From: Cynocephalus volans
Lineage: Eukaryota > Chordata > Mammalia > Dermoptera > Cynocephalidae
Reading direction: 5' to 3'
Assembly: GCF_027409185.1 (NCBI RefSeq)
Contig: NC_084472.1
Coordinates: 91,094,427-91,158,426, forward strand
Length of the DNA: 64,000 nucleotides
Part shown: positions 1 to 10,139 of the stretch, piece after piece
Position numbering within the stretch: position 1 is the stretch's first letter
How the letters are laid out: the number at the start of each line of letters is the position of its first letter
Position numbers and translations under genes: made by a program
Notes under the pieces: generated by a model
Databases searched by the model: none
Told to the model about the DNA's origin: nothing
The model's input: only the letters and a program-made list of their open reading frames with translations

Positions 1-73
1 AAAAGGATGTTTTCTTAAAGTCAATATCCATAACTTTATTTAACCAAACTCTAATTTAAAAATTACCTTACAG

Positions 74-169
74 AGTTTCAAAAACCTATATGCCTGCCTT
101 CCAAATATGATACAAATACAGCTTATACAAACTGTTGGATAACTGGATGGGGCTACACAAAGGAAAAAG
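74..169 (+). CDS. KLKB1: KLKB1 (plasma prekallikrein), third-last coding exon
   Basis: This 96-nt exon encodes part of the trypsin-like catalytic domain of plasma prekallikrein, the liver-made zymogen that factor XIIa activates and that releases bradykinin from kininogen. It starts after the acceptor ACAG at 70-73 and ends at the donor GTAAAG at 170. It reads in frame through [11 protein letters not shown], then [14 protein letters not shown], which matches recalled human KLKB1 (TNCWVTGWGFSKEKG) better than factor XI (TDCWVTGWGYRKLR). The last base begins a Gly codon finished by the next exon, so the splice phase agrees. The rest of the gene (apple domains, activation site, His and Asp exons) lies before the window. 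No lesion is seen. Confidence 0.93.
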
Positions 170-599
170 GTAAAGCCTGACATTTTAAGTGTTTCTACAG
201 CAAGTCTTTCATGTTAAAATGCATGAAGTAAATCAGTTTGATTAGCTTCTGTCTAAAATCATATTTTAACTTATTATCTTTCCAATCTATTCTCAACTAT
301 TTATTCAGTGATTCTTGAGAAGATGTATTTTTGCTTGGGCCTGAAGAAATGTATACGATAACCTTAAGCATCTTACTTTATAATAAAAATCATTTGCTCG
401 ACTTTGCACAAATGATTGGGGCCACATAGAGCTAACAAGCCCATTCAAGTCCATCTGGTCCTCAGTATTAATAGCATTCTCATCTCCCAAGGCCATGTTC
501 TCCTTTAATATTAACTGCCAGGAGTGTGGTCCAGCATGCCATCTCTCCTTATGGCCAATTCTTAATCTTTGTTTTTCATGCACTCTTCCTGCAATCCAG

Positions 600-1035
600 T
601 GAAGCCTGTGAGCCATTTTTCTAATAATGCTTTTAAATACACAAATCAAATTCATAGGTTACAAAAGAAACCAATTAAATTGCAATACTATAATCAAAAT
701 ACTTTTTAAAAACTGATATAGTAATATATGCGCTCCTTTATTAATATATTACGTAGCAAGTTGTTCTAATACCTTACATAATTTTGAAATAACGGTGAAG
801 ATAAGTGATGTTTTCAGTTATGTGCCACAACTGCAATGTGATATGAAAATATCTGTGATCTCTCCTGGAGGCAAAGTCATAGGTGCTACTAATACTACTG
901 TGTTTGTTGCCTACATTCATAAATGAAAGGAGTATTAGGCTTCATTTGGAGGTTAGTGCAGATAACTCTGTATATATATTTTTTCCTATCCAAGTTTATG
1001 GATCATGTGCATTAAGAACGCTACATTAACAATTC
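600..1035 (+). repeat. Old mammalian interspersed repeat, copy 1
   Basis: The stretch from GTGAAGCCTGTGAGCC through AATATATGCGCTCC and GATATGAAAATATCTGTGAT to TTTATGGATCATG matches an old unclassified or DNA-transposon-like mammalian repeat that I remember but cannot name with certainty. A second copy, split by a young L1, is at 12508-13830 in F11 intron 2. The two copies share the AATGC-TTTTAAAT block and the GGTTAGTG block near the end. Confidence 0.6.
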
Positions 1036-1663
1036 CTGATTATGGATATTTGAAGTGTTTCAGTTACCTTTGAACTTTTCAGGAAAACAGATCATTCTTT
1101 TTTCCCCCAAATTATGCTCCTGATAGACACTATAGAGAGCAATATTTCTGTCATTCTCTGCAAAAGGAGATAGCTTGCCAAGCTCTCTCTATCTTTCCTG
1201 ATTCAGTCCTATAGTCAACTAATTCAAACTTTCAATTTTTTTTACTAGTAACTTGAGACAGGAAGACATGAAAATAACCTAAACTAAGCAAAGAAAGCTC
1301 CCAACATATATCCAAGGGGAACCTGGACACAGATGGAATTTAAATGATCTGTAAATAAGTTCTTTGTGGAAAATGCTCATTTGCATTTACTCAAAAACCA
1401 AAATACCTCTTTGTTGTCAGGTGTTTGAGCCTTTTTCAAAAATGATATATTTTTAAATTATAATTTTGAATGTGTAAAACAATAGAATGGAAGGTAAGAA
1501 TTTTCAAGCTTTTGGATTTTAGGCAATAAGTATAAGAAGGGATTTCTGAGGGACTTCTATTGAAATGAGAGAATGGCAGAAAATATGGAAGCCAAGTTTC
1601 TAGTCAGTCTAGGGTGCTGGAGTTGTCCCAACACTGCATAAGGGACAAGAGGCCAATACAGAC

Positions 1664-1701
1664 ACTGTGTGTGTGTGCGTGTGTGTGTGTGTGTGTGTGT
1701 A

Positions 1702-1734
<33 letters not shown>

Positions 1735-1752
1735 ATTCGTGTGTATGTGTGT
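1664..1752 (+). repeat. (TG)n microsatellite with CG interruptions
   Basis: About 90 nt of GT repeat broken by GCGT and ATGT units lies 175 nt before a KLKB1 acceptor. GT tracts upstream of acceptors can affect splicing or form Z-DNA; nothing here shows that they do. Confidence 0.95.
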
Positions 1753-1926
1753 CACTCCGGTTTCTCAACCTTTATTGTCTATTTTTTTATCCAAAGATAC
1801 GACCCCTATGGAAAGTTCACCATTCTAATTCACTTTAACCTTATTTCCATATTTAAAACTTTAGTCTTATTTCCATATTTATTGTATTTCCTCCCTCTGA
1901 AGTTTTATATGTTGGTTACTTCACAG

Positions 1927-2066
1927 GTGAAATCCAAAATACTCTACAAAAGGCAACTATTCCTTTGGTAACTAATGAAGAATGCCAGAAAAGATATAGA
2001 GATTATGAAATAACCGAGCAGATGGTCTGTGCTGGCTATAAAGAAGGGGGAACAGATGCTTGTAAG
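1927..2066 (+). CDS. KLKB1: KLKB1 second-last coding exon (S1 pocket region)
   Basis: This 140-nt exon lies between acceptor TTCACAG and donor GTAATG. It encodes [20 protein letters not shown], then [22 protein letters not shown] and TDACK. The Asp codon at 2055-2057 sits at the position of trypsin Asp189, which sets cleavage after Arg or Lys. Cysteines at NEEC, MVCAG and DACK are the conserved disulfide partners. The exon ends in phase 0, directly before GDSGGP in the next exon. The homologous exon of the dead factor XI copy is at 23246-23383, where the Asp and two of these cysteines are lost. Intact and very likely translated. Confidence 0.95.
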
Positions 2067-2588
2067 GTAATGCATTAGATTATGAAAAACACACGAGAGG
2101 CTATGTAAGAAAATTCATTTCAAAATATATTTTCCAATAGTATATTTCATTGTAGTTTTAAAAAAAATTCAGGGACAAATGATCTGTTAATTTTATAAGT
2201 AACTTTTAACAAATTGAATATATATATCTTATATATTATGTACAATATGTATGTTCCAACTGTGCACGTGTATGCTATATTTATTTAAGGGAGGACAGTT
2301 TACTTACAATAATCGTACTAAAGTATAAGAGCATTAGATTTCTTTGACATTGGGATGATGATGTCAAAATTTCTTTGTTGGATTTACTATTGAGTTAAGT
2401 CATTTTTGCTATATCCAGTAACTAATGAAGCACATGAGTAACCTGAAATTTTGTGTGTGAGTGTGTGTGTGTGCGCACGTGTGTGTGTGTATGGTATGTA
2501 GAGTGACTATGGAAAATTGAAGGCAGTCACTTATGTGAATCACATGTGCCATAACTTTCTGTCATTTTATCTTTCCACTGTGACACAG
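2067..2588 (+). other. KLKB1: KLKB1 last intron, with a short (TG)n tract
   Basis: The intron is AT-rich with GT and CACAG ends. A (TG)n tract with GCGCACGT interruptions lies at about 2453-2490. Nothing else is recognised. Confidence 0.85.
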
Positions 2589-2780
2589 GGAGATTCAGGT
2601 GGCCCCTTAGTTTGTAAGCACAACGGAATCTGGAATTTGGTGGGCATCACCAGCTGGGGTGAAGGCTGTGCCCGCAGGGAGCAGCCAGGTGTCTACACCA
2701 AAGTTGCTGAGTACGTGGACTGGATTTTAGAGAAAACATGGGATGATGATGGAGATGCTTTGCAGAAGTCATCAGCATGA
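2589..2780 (+). CDS. KLKB1: KLKB1 terminal coding exon with catalytic serine and stop
   Basis: The exon opens in phase 0 with [15 protein letters not shown]. The catalytic Ser codon is TCA at 2595-2597 and the preceding Asp194 equivalent is [23 protein letters not shown] follows, then [12 protein letters not shown], the usual C-terminal helix of the prekallikrein and factor XI pair. The tail [13 protein letters not shown] ends at TGA 2778-2780. It differs from the recalled human tail (QSSDGKAQMQSPA) but has similar length and ends in a similar SxA, so it supports KLKB1 over factor XI, which stops right after KTQAV. No frameshift or lost residue is seen. With the two exons upstream this completes an apparently functional protease domain end, although the earlier exons are not visible. 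Confidence 0.96.
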   Translation, partial: GDSGGPLVCKHNGIWNLVGITSWGEGCARREQPGVYTKVAEYVDWILEKTWDDDGDALQKSSA

Positions 2781-3065
2781 AGAGGTTGTACCGTGAGAGG
2801 AGCCCAGTTTGTAGCATGAGTTTTACAACCTGGGTTCGAGTCAAAGACACAGCCTTGGAGTCTTCATCTGCTACACGTGGAGAGTGGTGCCTGCCTCGCA
2901 TCCCTGCCGTAAGGATAGCAAAGGCAATGCAGACAAAGCTGCTGAGGGCAATGTATCCTCAGGCAAGCTTTCAGCGTTTAGTAACTGGAAGCTGGTAATA
3001 GGAGATAACAACCGAAGAGCTCCACGGTTTTGTGAAATAAAATGGCAAAAGAGCATGATTAGAAA
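2781..3065 (+). other. KLKB1: KLKB1 3' untranslated region
   Basis: Sequence after the KLKB1 stop up to the expected cleavage zone 15-25 nt past the AATAAA at 3036. The end is inferred from the signal, not from a transcript. Confidence 0.7.
3036..3041 (+). terminator. KLKB1: Poly(A) signal AATAAA of KLKB1
   Basis: A canonical AATAAA 256 nt after the stop codon. An ATTAAA further on (about 3212) could be an alternative site. Confidence 0.7.
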
Positions 3066-4714
3066 GTGTTTTGCTTTGGTTGTGAAACAAAACTGAAAAT
3101 AATTATTCCAGGTTCTAGCGCAGTGCCTGGGTTTCTTCTTATCTCGCTGCTTCCTCTGGAACTCAATATATCTCAGAGGGATTCCTTCTCTGTGCCTCAT
3201 CCGCCTGGCCATTAAAACCTCCGACTGCCTGCTTCACTTGGGGTGCAGAGCTGGGAAGCCCGGGTTTTGTTCCACCAACTGGAAGGGAGGAGATGTGTGC
3301 AACATTCACTTTTACAAGAAAGAGATGGGTCACCCGAACCTGGGAGAATTAGGGCACCTTTTCAGTTTGGCCTCCTTCTTTTGTCACCTGGCATTGCCTC
3401 AAGGGTCCCGGCTGGGCATGCAGATGACATCTGAGGGGCTGCAGTGGTTGTGGATGCAACTCCTGCAATAGTTCCATTTCACAGCCTTTATAGAGGGCAA
3501 AAAATCTGCTTTGCGAAGGGCGTGAACCCTGGGGGTTTGCTGGATATCGGGTTCTGCAATAGTAATTCAAGAGGCGTTGTTAGGTATCAAGTATTTCAAA
3601 AAATTCAGACTTGTAAATTCATGGTATAGTGAGTAGATTGGAGTGGATGATACAAGTTTTTATGCAACTCCCATTGTCAACTTCCCAGTGATTCCCACGA
3701 CAGATACCAGGTAGCTTGATTCAGTTCAGTTAAACTGACTGATATTTACACAGAATAAGCCATTTACAAAACATTGTGTATGTGAAGTAGAAACATAGAA
3801 AAGGGAAGTTTTCTAAAGGACGATGAGTTTTTGCATCTATACTCAAAGACACATTGAGTAGTAGGAAGGGCTGAAGGTGGAAAGGCTGGAGGAAAACCAT
3901 AGGCTGGGGTTAGCCACAAACCATACAGTAGGAAACTGAAGAGTTAAGAATTTACTTCCAAAGTAAATGATTGTTGTAAAATCTGGCTAGGTTCCATGAA
4001 ATTATTTTTAAAAACACACAATTTCACTTCTTACCTTTGCATGCAATAAAGATACTGGTCTTTCTTCTGTGTGGATGTTGTTTTATATTTAAAAGGGAAA
4101 AAAAGATTTGTAATGAAAATATTTTATTTCAGGTTTTCAGTATTGATAATTCTAAAGGGTGTTCGAACAGGACTTTGAAGTGTTTGCAGAGTAAACCCTT
4201 GGGCTTGTGTTGGTCAGGGAATGACCTAGTTTGGGCAAAACAGAGAGGAGAGTTTTGAAATGTGAAACTTTCCTGAGGCATAAATTATCGCGTCAAAGTT
4301 GCTAGTCAGAACCTGGTGGTAGTAGAATGGTCTCTTTATTACTTACTATGTGGTCATGTACAGGAATGAACAGAGGAGCCCTTCCCACTGGAAGAGACTC
4401 ATGGAACTTAGACACATTCAAGAGAAAGTGAGAGGTCAGAATGACTTTACCCTCACAAGAAATAGTAAGTGTAGGAGGCATGGGTCTTTGGCAGGTTCAA
4501 CCAGTAAGGGCTGGTGGCAGTGCCAACCCTGGACACTACCACTGCTCTTACCCTGTGACAATAGCATGCATGTGGAGAACACAGCACATGTACACACTCA
4601 CTGACACCAGGTTAGCCAGGGGCTCCAATATCTGTTTCATTCCTCACCAAGGTGTGGGATACCTCCAATTTAAGTCAACACTTTTTATTTTAATTATTGT
4701 TTATGTTTACCTGC
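3066..4714. other. Intergenic spacer KLKB1-F11, nothing recognised
   Basis: Moderately AT-rich unique-looking sequence. Short open frames on both strands (for example 3238-3471 and 4350-4604) lack family features and codon bias. No RNA gene seen. Confidence 0.6.
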
Positions 4715-4800
4715 TCCACTAAACTGTGAGCAACTTCGAAGGAGGCTTTCTCTCATTCACATTGCATTTAAATGGGCATTCAGTAAATGTCTAATGAATG
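4715..4800 (+). mobile_element. L2 LINE 3' end
   Basis: The pattern AACTGTGAGC, then TTCAGTAAATGTCTAATGAATGAATG, is the degenerate L2 3' end, which finishes in a TGAATG tail. Confidence 0.6.
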
Positions 4801-4814
4801 AATGCATCTTTAGT

Positions 4815-4945
4815 ACAAAGAGAAGGCAATGGAGGCTTGAAGTAAAAAGATTAGCTCAAGGTCACTGGCAAGGACAGAGCCAGGACTGAGCTTGGCATTC
4901 AAATCCCTGATGATGTCCCCTGGGCCCATACCATGTTGTCTTGTA
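4815..4945 (+). mobile_element. MIR SINE relic
   Basis: The MIR core is visible: GGAGGCTTGAAG, AGCTCAAGGTCACTGGCAAG and GACAGAGCCAGGACTGAG, in the usual order. Confidence 0.75.
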
Positions 4946-5011
4946 CTATGAACAGGATAAAAGATGACAGAAGCATTTGTAACCATCATTTGTTATTTTC
5001 GTTATTATCTA

Positions 5012-5245
5012 AGACAGTGGTTGTGAACCGAGGTGAATTTGCCCTGCCTCCCCACGTCCAGGGGACATTTGGCAATGTCTAGAGACATTTTTGGTTGTCC
5101 CAATAGGGGAAGCAGGTGCTACCAGCTGTAGTGGGTAGAGGCCAGGAATGCTGCTAAACATCCTACAGTGTGCATGATAGCCCCCACAACAAAGAATTAT
5201 CCAGTCCCAGTATCAGTAATGCCAGGGTTGAGAAACCTTGATCCA
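5012..5245 (+). mobile_element. MER5A-like non-autonomous hAT-Charlie element
   Basis: The full MER5A pattern is present: CAGTGGTTGTGAACC at the left end, GGGGACATTTGGCAATGTCT, GTGGGTAGAGGCCAGGAATG, CCCCCACAACAAAGAATTAT and GGTTGAGAAACC at the right end. A fossil DNA transposon without coding capacity. Confidence 0.92.
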
Positions 5246-6985
5246 GGGTCAGCATTAAAACCTTAGAATGAAAAGAGGATATTTCAGAGACAGCAAGAAA
5301 GAGGTTGTAGGACATGACAGGCTGTGCCCTTTTTCAAAAAGGGTTTTGATGAGAGAGAAAAGAGCTTCTAGAGGAAGCTGACTGTGGTTGTGAGAGGGAA
5401 GGGGTTGCAACCAGCAGTATGCCTTTGAGGTCACCCCTGTTCCAAACAGGATTGTAGGTCACAATATGCCCAATACCTCTCTCACCTACAACCCTAACTT
5501 CTGACTTGCACTTGGGTCTGACTTGCACTTGGGTCTAGACTAACTCTAGCTTCTTCCTGAGATTTTGTCTAGTAATTCCTGATTTTCACAGACTTCAAGA
5601 ACATTTTGTTTCACTGGAGAAAAAAAAAGACACCTTTACCCTAAAAGTAGTCAGTATCAGCATTTTTAAGTGCAATGCATTAGTTGAAAAGAGTTTTAAA
5701 ACACCTACTGTCAATTTGAAAGAAAGGTCTATTTAATCTCAAAGAGTTTCTATGTAATTAAGATTCTTATTCTACTTGTATTTGAATAGACAAAAATATT
5801 TCAGAATGCTTATACTATTTCAAAGGTTTAGAATTCCACCACCTAGCTAAATCAAATTTAGAAAAATATTAGTATTTGTTTTCCAATGAAGCATTTTTCT
5901 CATTTAGAGTCTGTTTTGCTCAATAGTGTTGGAAAGTTATCATCTTCTTTTTATTAGGGCTTTAGGATAGAGATGGGGTTTCATAGAATAAATAATACAG
6001 GAAGGTAAGGACCTTATATAATCTCACATATCGATTTCCTATGAAAACCTTTCTTGGCATAAATTTGCTGTTCTATGTTTAAGCCTCATAGAAGGCAATG
6101 CATCATAAATACGTACTTTTTGTGTAGCTGGAATGTACTTATTTTTAAATTGGAGACTCAAGAAAGCACTTAAGGACTCTTTATGCCAAGACGGGTCACA
6201 ATGCATTGGTTATAGATCAAATAAAATGACTGAGTAACTGCCTTCCAGATAGAACATCAAAATAGTTCTTTAGCACTTTACACAAAGACCTCTGCTAAGT
6301 TCAAATACCCCTTCACTTTCTGCCCCATGAAACAAAATGCTGCCTTCTCTCTTCTTTCAAAAATTCCCCAATTGATTTACATGGGGTTGCTTCAAATTTA
6401 CCTTTACCTTGCTAACCATTGTCTCTTTCAGTAAGTTCTCTCTTTTGCCCCATATTTCCCTTTCTGTAGGAATTTTTGAAAGGGCCGTGCAGTGTTCCTA
6501 ATCGTAGGTCATCTTTCTATTAGCATTTGGCCACTGGGGACTGGGTATTCTACAGCTTCAAAAACCAACCAGATTAAAGACAATGGCAGCATTATTATGA
6601 TGGACAGGAAATAAAATTATCTCCCAATGTCCCCAAATATTGAACTGCTCAAAGTAAAACGGGTGATGTTTTTTAGGTTTGGAAGATCACACTCACATTA
6701 GCACATTGTCCCTGAACAAAGTACAGTTTCTCCTTTGGTACACATCACTTCAGCAAAATCTCTAACAGGGACAAGTTGTCATTTTATTTCTCCCCAGGTC
6801 CTCAGAATATTTTTTTAAAATTATGATTCCATTTACAAGTCCAAGATCTTATTTGGTTTTTCTATGGAAAATTGGGAGGCTTCTCTGAACCATAAAATTA
6901 TCTTTCTCTAAAATTTATTTAAATAAGACATATTAAAACCCTTTTTATTTTTAGTTAGATTTGCAGGGGACCACAGAGAATTCCT
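5246..6985. other. Intergenic spacer, nothing recognised
   Basis: AT-rich, without readable exons. A small tandem duplication of a 17-nt unit (CTGACTTGCACTTGGGT) lies at about 5499-5534. Confidence 0.55.
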
Positions 6986-6989
6986 TAGG

Positions 6990-7110
6990 GCTAGTTAGGG
7001 TTTAATGTTATAAATGAGGAATCCGAAGCTCAGAGAAACAAAGCAGTGTGGCCAAGGCCCCACAGGTAGCTGGTTTACAGTGCAGCAAACTGGTTTCTGC
7101 TTGAACTACA
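6990..7110 (+). mobile_element. MIR SINE relic
   Basis: AATGAGGAATCCGAAGCTCAGAG, GTGTGGCCAAGGCCCCACAG and TAGCTGGTTTACAG follow the MIR core order. Confidence 0.65.
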
Positions 7111-7692
7111 GGGATAGTAACTAATAAATACTTCTGGATAACCAAGGACATGGATTATCGTGCCTTCTATAGAACTTTTAGCCATTCTTCAAGGTCGATG
7201 GGAAAGCTCTTAATAGAAATGTATAGTTGTGTAAAACTCAGAAAAATATTTCACAAGCTTCCCTCTCTATAAACTGCAACAAGTCCCACCTCTGGAAGGC
7301 TCCCTCCATCACAAGGCCCCTTATTCTTCAGGGAACTGATCTTTTCTTTCTTCATTGCTTGTCATGCAACAGCTAAATGTGTCACTTCCCAGTTCTCCAC
7401 TTATGTGTTAGTATCCCAAGATATAAAGAAAACTATGAGAGCCCCATATTTTTCCATTTAAAAAATAATTAGAATTTCAGTGTTCACAAGTGGAATTTTA
7501 AAAAGCTCAGTTCCTTAGCATTAATCATATTCACATAAGCCTCTGAGGAAGTAACTTTAGAAAAAGGGAAACAATCTACAAGAACAGGGCACTTACAGTC
7601 CTCACTTTGTTTTCTATGCGTCCCCTAGCTCACAGCAGCTGCAGTCTGCTTTACAAATTAAAAGTATTTATTTTACAAATTAAAAAGACGTT

Positions 7693-7770
7693 GAAGAGCA
7701 ATATTAAAAAATCAGAAGTCTTGATTTGTCTCCCTGATGAGTTAGTTTTTTACAGAGCAATCTGATTGAT
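7693..7770 (+). repeat. Local ~75-bp repeat, copy 1
   Basis: Shares AGCAATATTAAAAAATCAGA, TTTGTCTC, CTGATGAGT and AGTTTTT in the same order with 8603-8683 and, less closely, 9545-9620. Family unknown. Confidence 0.75.
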
Positions 7771-8504
7771 CCTCCTCCGCTGTACTGAAAATCAGTAAGT
7801 CCATGTGACTTTCCATGTTTTCTTTTTAAACTCTCAGATGCAAGTTAGGCTAGAATTAATGGTTAACAGTTGATACCTGAAAGTGTGGTTAAATGCAGCT
7901 TTGGCATACTCATGTGAGTTTGCCTGAGCACTAAGGCACACAGGTAAATTCAAGTTCTCTAGCTGTCTCTGTGTGTGTCACTTGTTTGAATATGCAGTAA
8001 AAGAAAAAATAAAGAAACTTGGTGAATTTAATGTATTGAAAAAGCAAGCAACTCTCCCAGGGTACCTTTCTGATATGCAGAGATTTTAAAAACTTTCACA
8101 GGTAATGCTGTATAAAGAGACAATGTTACAGAGCATTGGAAACCAGTAAAAGTAAATACTAAAGTTAAGTGAATATTACCTACACAAGTTCATTTTGAGG
8201 AGGATGAAGACCATTTTGGAAGAAGAAAAGCACTCTTATTAAGAATTGCAGCAAATAAGCAAACGATATTTTCAGGTATCGTCTCAAAAATTATTATTTA
8301 ACCTTTCTCTCAAGCAGTTATGCCTTGAAATGCCTTTTTCTACCATGGTGGTTTTAAAAAATTTCACAATAGAGAATAATTGATTTTTAAAATGTGTCTG
8401 TTGTAACATTTTAGAGATTTTTAGCTAATGTTCATTACCAGTTTGAGAGGAGATGCAGAATGAAAGAAGAGGAGTAGTTTCTACTCAAAAACTAGTATTC
8501 ACAA

Positions 8505-8580
8505 GGGCTTTTCAAAAAGCTTGTCGAAAAATATAATTAAAAGATAACATGAATCTTTCCAGGAACTCTTTGAAGTACCC
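8505..8580. mobile_element. 76-bp inverted-repeat MITE-like element, copy A
   Basis: The unit begins GGGCTTTTCAAAAAGCTTGT and ends GGAACTCTTTGAAGTACCC. Its two halves are near reverse complements, with the core AATTAAAAGATAA between them. Copies B (10679), C (15620) and D (26963) share the design. It resembles a small non-autonomous DNA transposon. Confidence 0.7.
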
Positions 8581-8602
8581 TTGTGCAAATGAAAAAAACA
8601 TT

Positions 8603-8683
8603 CAAGAGCAATATTAAAAAATCAGAAGGTTTGTAATTTGTCTCACTGATGAGTCAGTTTTTCATAGAGCATTTTGATCAATG
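8603..8683 (+). repeat. Local ~75-bp repeat, copy 2
   Basis: The best match to copy 1: AAGAGCAATATTAAAAAATC, then CACTGATGAGTCAG. It starts 22 nt after the inverted-repeat element at 8505. Confidence 0.75.
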
Positions 8684-9177
8684 CTGAATAAGCACGTTAT
8701 AGGTGAGCAAGACAATCTATTCATATCCATGCAGCACATATTTTTTACATAGAAAATTTTATAAGTAAAAGTCATTCAGAACTCTTTGATAGATAGAGAG
8801 AAAGACCTTACAGATGGAAAGAAAAGAAATAACTTAGAAGAGAAAACACAGATGGGAAATCGCAGTGGCGAGAGTGGTCAGAGAAGGAGTTGATTAATAG
8901 TGAGCTGGGGGTGGGAAGAGGGAGGAAATAGAAAGAACCCTTTCCCTGTCAGTTCTGGCTTCTGCAGGCTATGAAAGTGCTGAACACCACACACACACAC
9001 AGCCACACTGGGGAATGTTCTAGAATTCTGAAAAGATAAAGTTCAACATTATGAAAGGAACCCTGCGAATGCTATTGATTTAACTCTCTCTCTCCCTATT
9101 TCTTGTAAATCTTGGTGTTAGTAAACTATACATTTACATTTTAGGTTCTAAAAACATGCTCATTTTTCTCTTTGTAG

Positions 9178-9233
9178 GATGATTTTATTATATCAAATGA
9201 TATGTTTCATTTTATTTGCCTCAGTTTCTGCTG
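9178..9233 (+). pseudogene. F11: F11 exon 2 relic: start codon and signal peptide
   Basis: After acceptor TTTGTAG the ATG at 9179-9181 opens MILLYQMICFILFASVSA, a hydrophobic secretion signal that aligns without gaps to recalled human MIFLYQVVHFILFTSVSG. Donor GTTAAGT follows. The last base starts the Glu codon completed by exon 3. This exon is intact. Confidence 0.9.
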
Positions 9234-9465
9234 GTTAAGTAGAGCTTTGTCTTAAGTATGTATGGAAAGTGCTTGGTTTTCTGACCTGTAGATTGGAAAA
9301 CAAGGCGGCACAAGCCCAGAGAGGGAAATCACTCTAGAGTCCCCACACACGTGGGAGAGTCCCATGCCATCTACTCCAGGGAAAAAAAATAGTTTTATTT
9401 ATTTTCCACTTAAGGCTCCAAGGGTTTTAAGCAAGGAAGGAAATTGGGGTAAAGAAATAATAGTA

Positions 9466-9522
9466 GGAATATATATGTATATCGATACTTGCATCTATAT
9501 CTATATCTATATCTATATCTGT
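9466..9522 (+). repeat. (TATATC)n microsatellite
   Basis: ATATATGTATATCGATACTT, then several CTATAT units. Confidence 0.9.
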
Positions 9523-9544
9523 ATAACACTTTTAAATAATATTT

Positions 9545-9620
9545 AAAAGCAATATTAAAGAGCAGAAGTCTTGGTTTATCTCAGTGATTAGTCAATTTTC
9601 CATAAGGCAGTCAATTCAAT
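9545..9620 (+). repeat. Local ~75-bp repeat, copy 3
   Basis: AAAGCAATATTAAAGAGCAGA, GTCTTGG, TTATCTCAGTGATTAGTCAA. More diverged than copies 1 and 2, and on the other side of F11 exon 2. Confidence 0.65.
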
Positions 9621-10139
9621 ATAACACACATGCACATACACAATGGCAATTTTGGACTGAAAAATGTGCACATATTCATACATGTTTATACATTTCAATA
9701 ACTTAACTACTGCTGTTAATTCTTCACCCTACATCATATCTACTAAATTTGTTTATAAATTATTTAACCAATATTCACTAGGCTATATTCGTGACACTGC
9801 AACAAAGATGGGGCAGTATAAGTATTTTTTTAGTTCCTACGTTTATTCTTTATTTAAAATAAAAACTTAAGCATTCCTTTAAAAGAAAACTTACGCATAA
9901 TAGACTTAATTTCTGATTCTGTTGCTAGTACTTTAAACACAGTAAATGTTTTTTTCTGGCATATGTAAAAAATGGCAAATCTAGATAAAAAGAATTAAAA
10001 TAAAATAAATTCCACCTAATGTATTTAACTATGCAGTTTTAATTTCATTTTTCTTTGTGACAAAGTTGTTATTCAGGTTATTATACTCCTTCCTTGTCAT
10101 TATTTTGAAATTGCATTATTATTTTATTAGTAAACATAT

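Larger units (their letters stand above)
170..1926 (+). other. KLKB1: KLKB1 intron between the third-last and second-last coding exons
   Basis: The intron has normal GT and AG ends. It holds an old interspersed repeat at about 600-1035 and a (TG)n microsatellite at 1664-1752. The rest is AT-rich with nothing recognisable. A 116-codon open frame on the minus strand at 305-655 has no family features and runs into the repeat. Confidence 0.85.
7111..9177. other. Upstream region and possible promoter or 5' exon zone of F11
   Basis: In other mammals a noncoding first exon and the liver promoter of F11 lie a short way before the signal-peptide exon. I could not identify the first exon, a TATA box or liver-factor sites with any confidence. 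The stretch holds two copies of a local 75-bp repeat (7693, 8603) and one 76-bp inverted-repeat element (8505). Confidence 0.4.

Noticed and set aside
1614..1971. Cys/Val-rich small proteins across the TG repeat
   Set aside because: The frames are translations of a (TG)n microsatellite in a KLKB1 intron. The same holds for 28657-28879 and 13226-13441.
2647..3212. Minus-strand frames over the KLKB1 terminal exon and 3'UTR
   Set aside because: They mirror a well-supported plus-strand exon and show no independent signals.
7693..9620. A CRISPR-like array from the three spaced 75-bp units
   Set aside because: The spacing is over 900 nt, the units are diverged and the DNA is mammalian.
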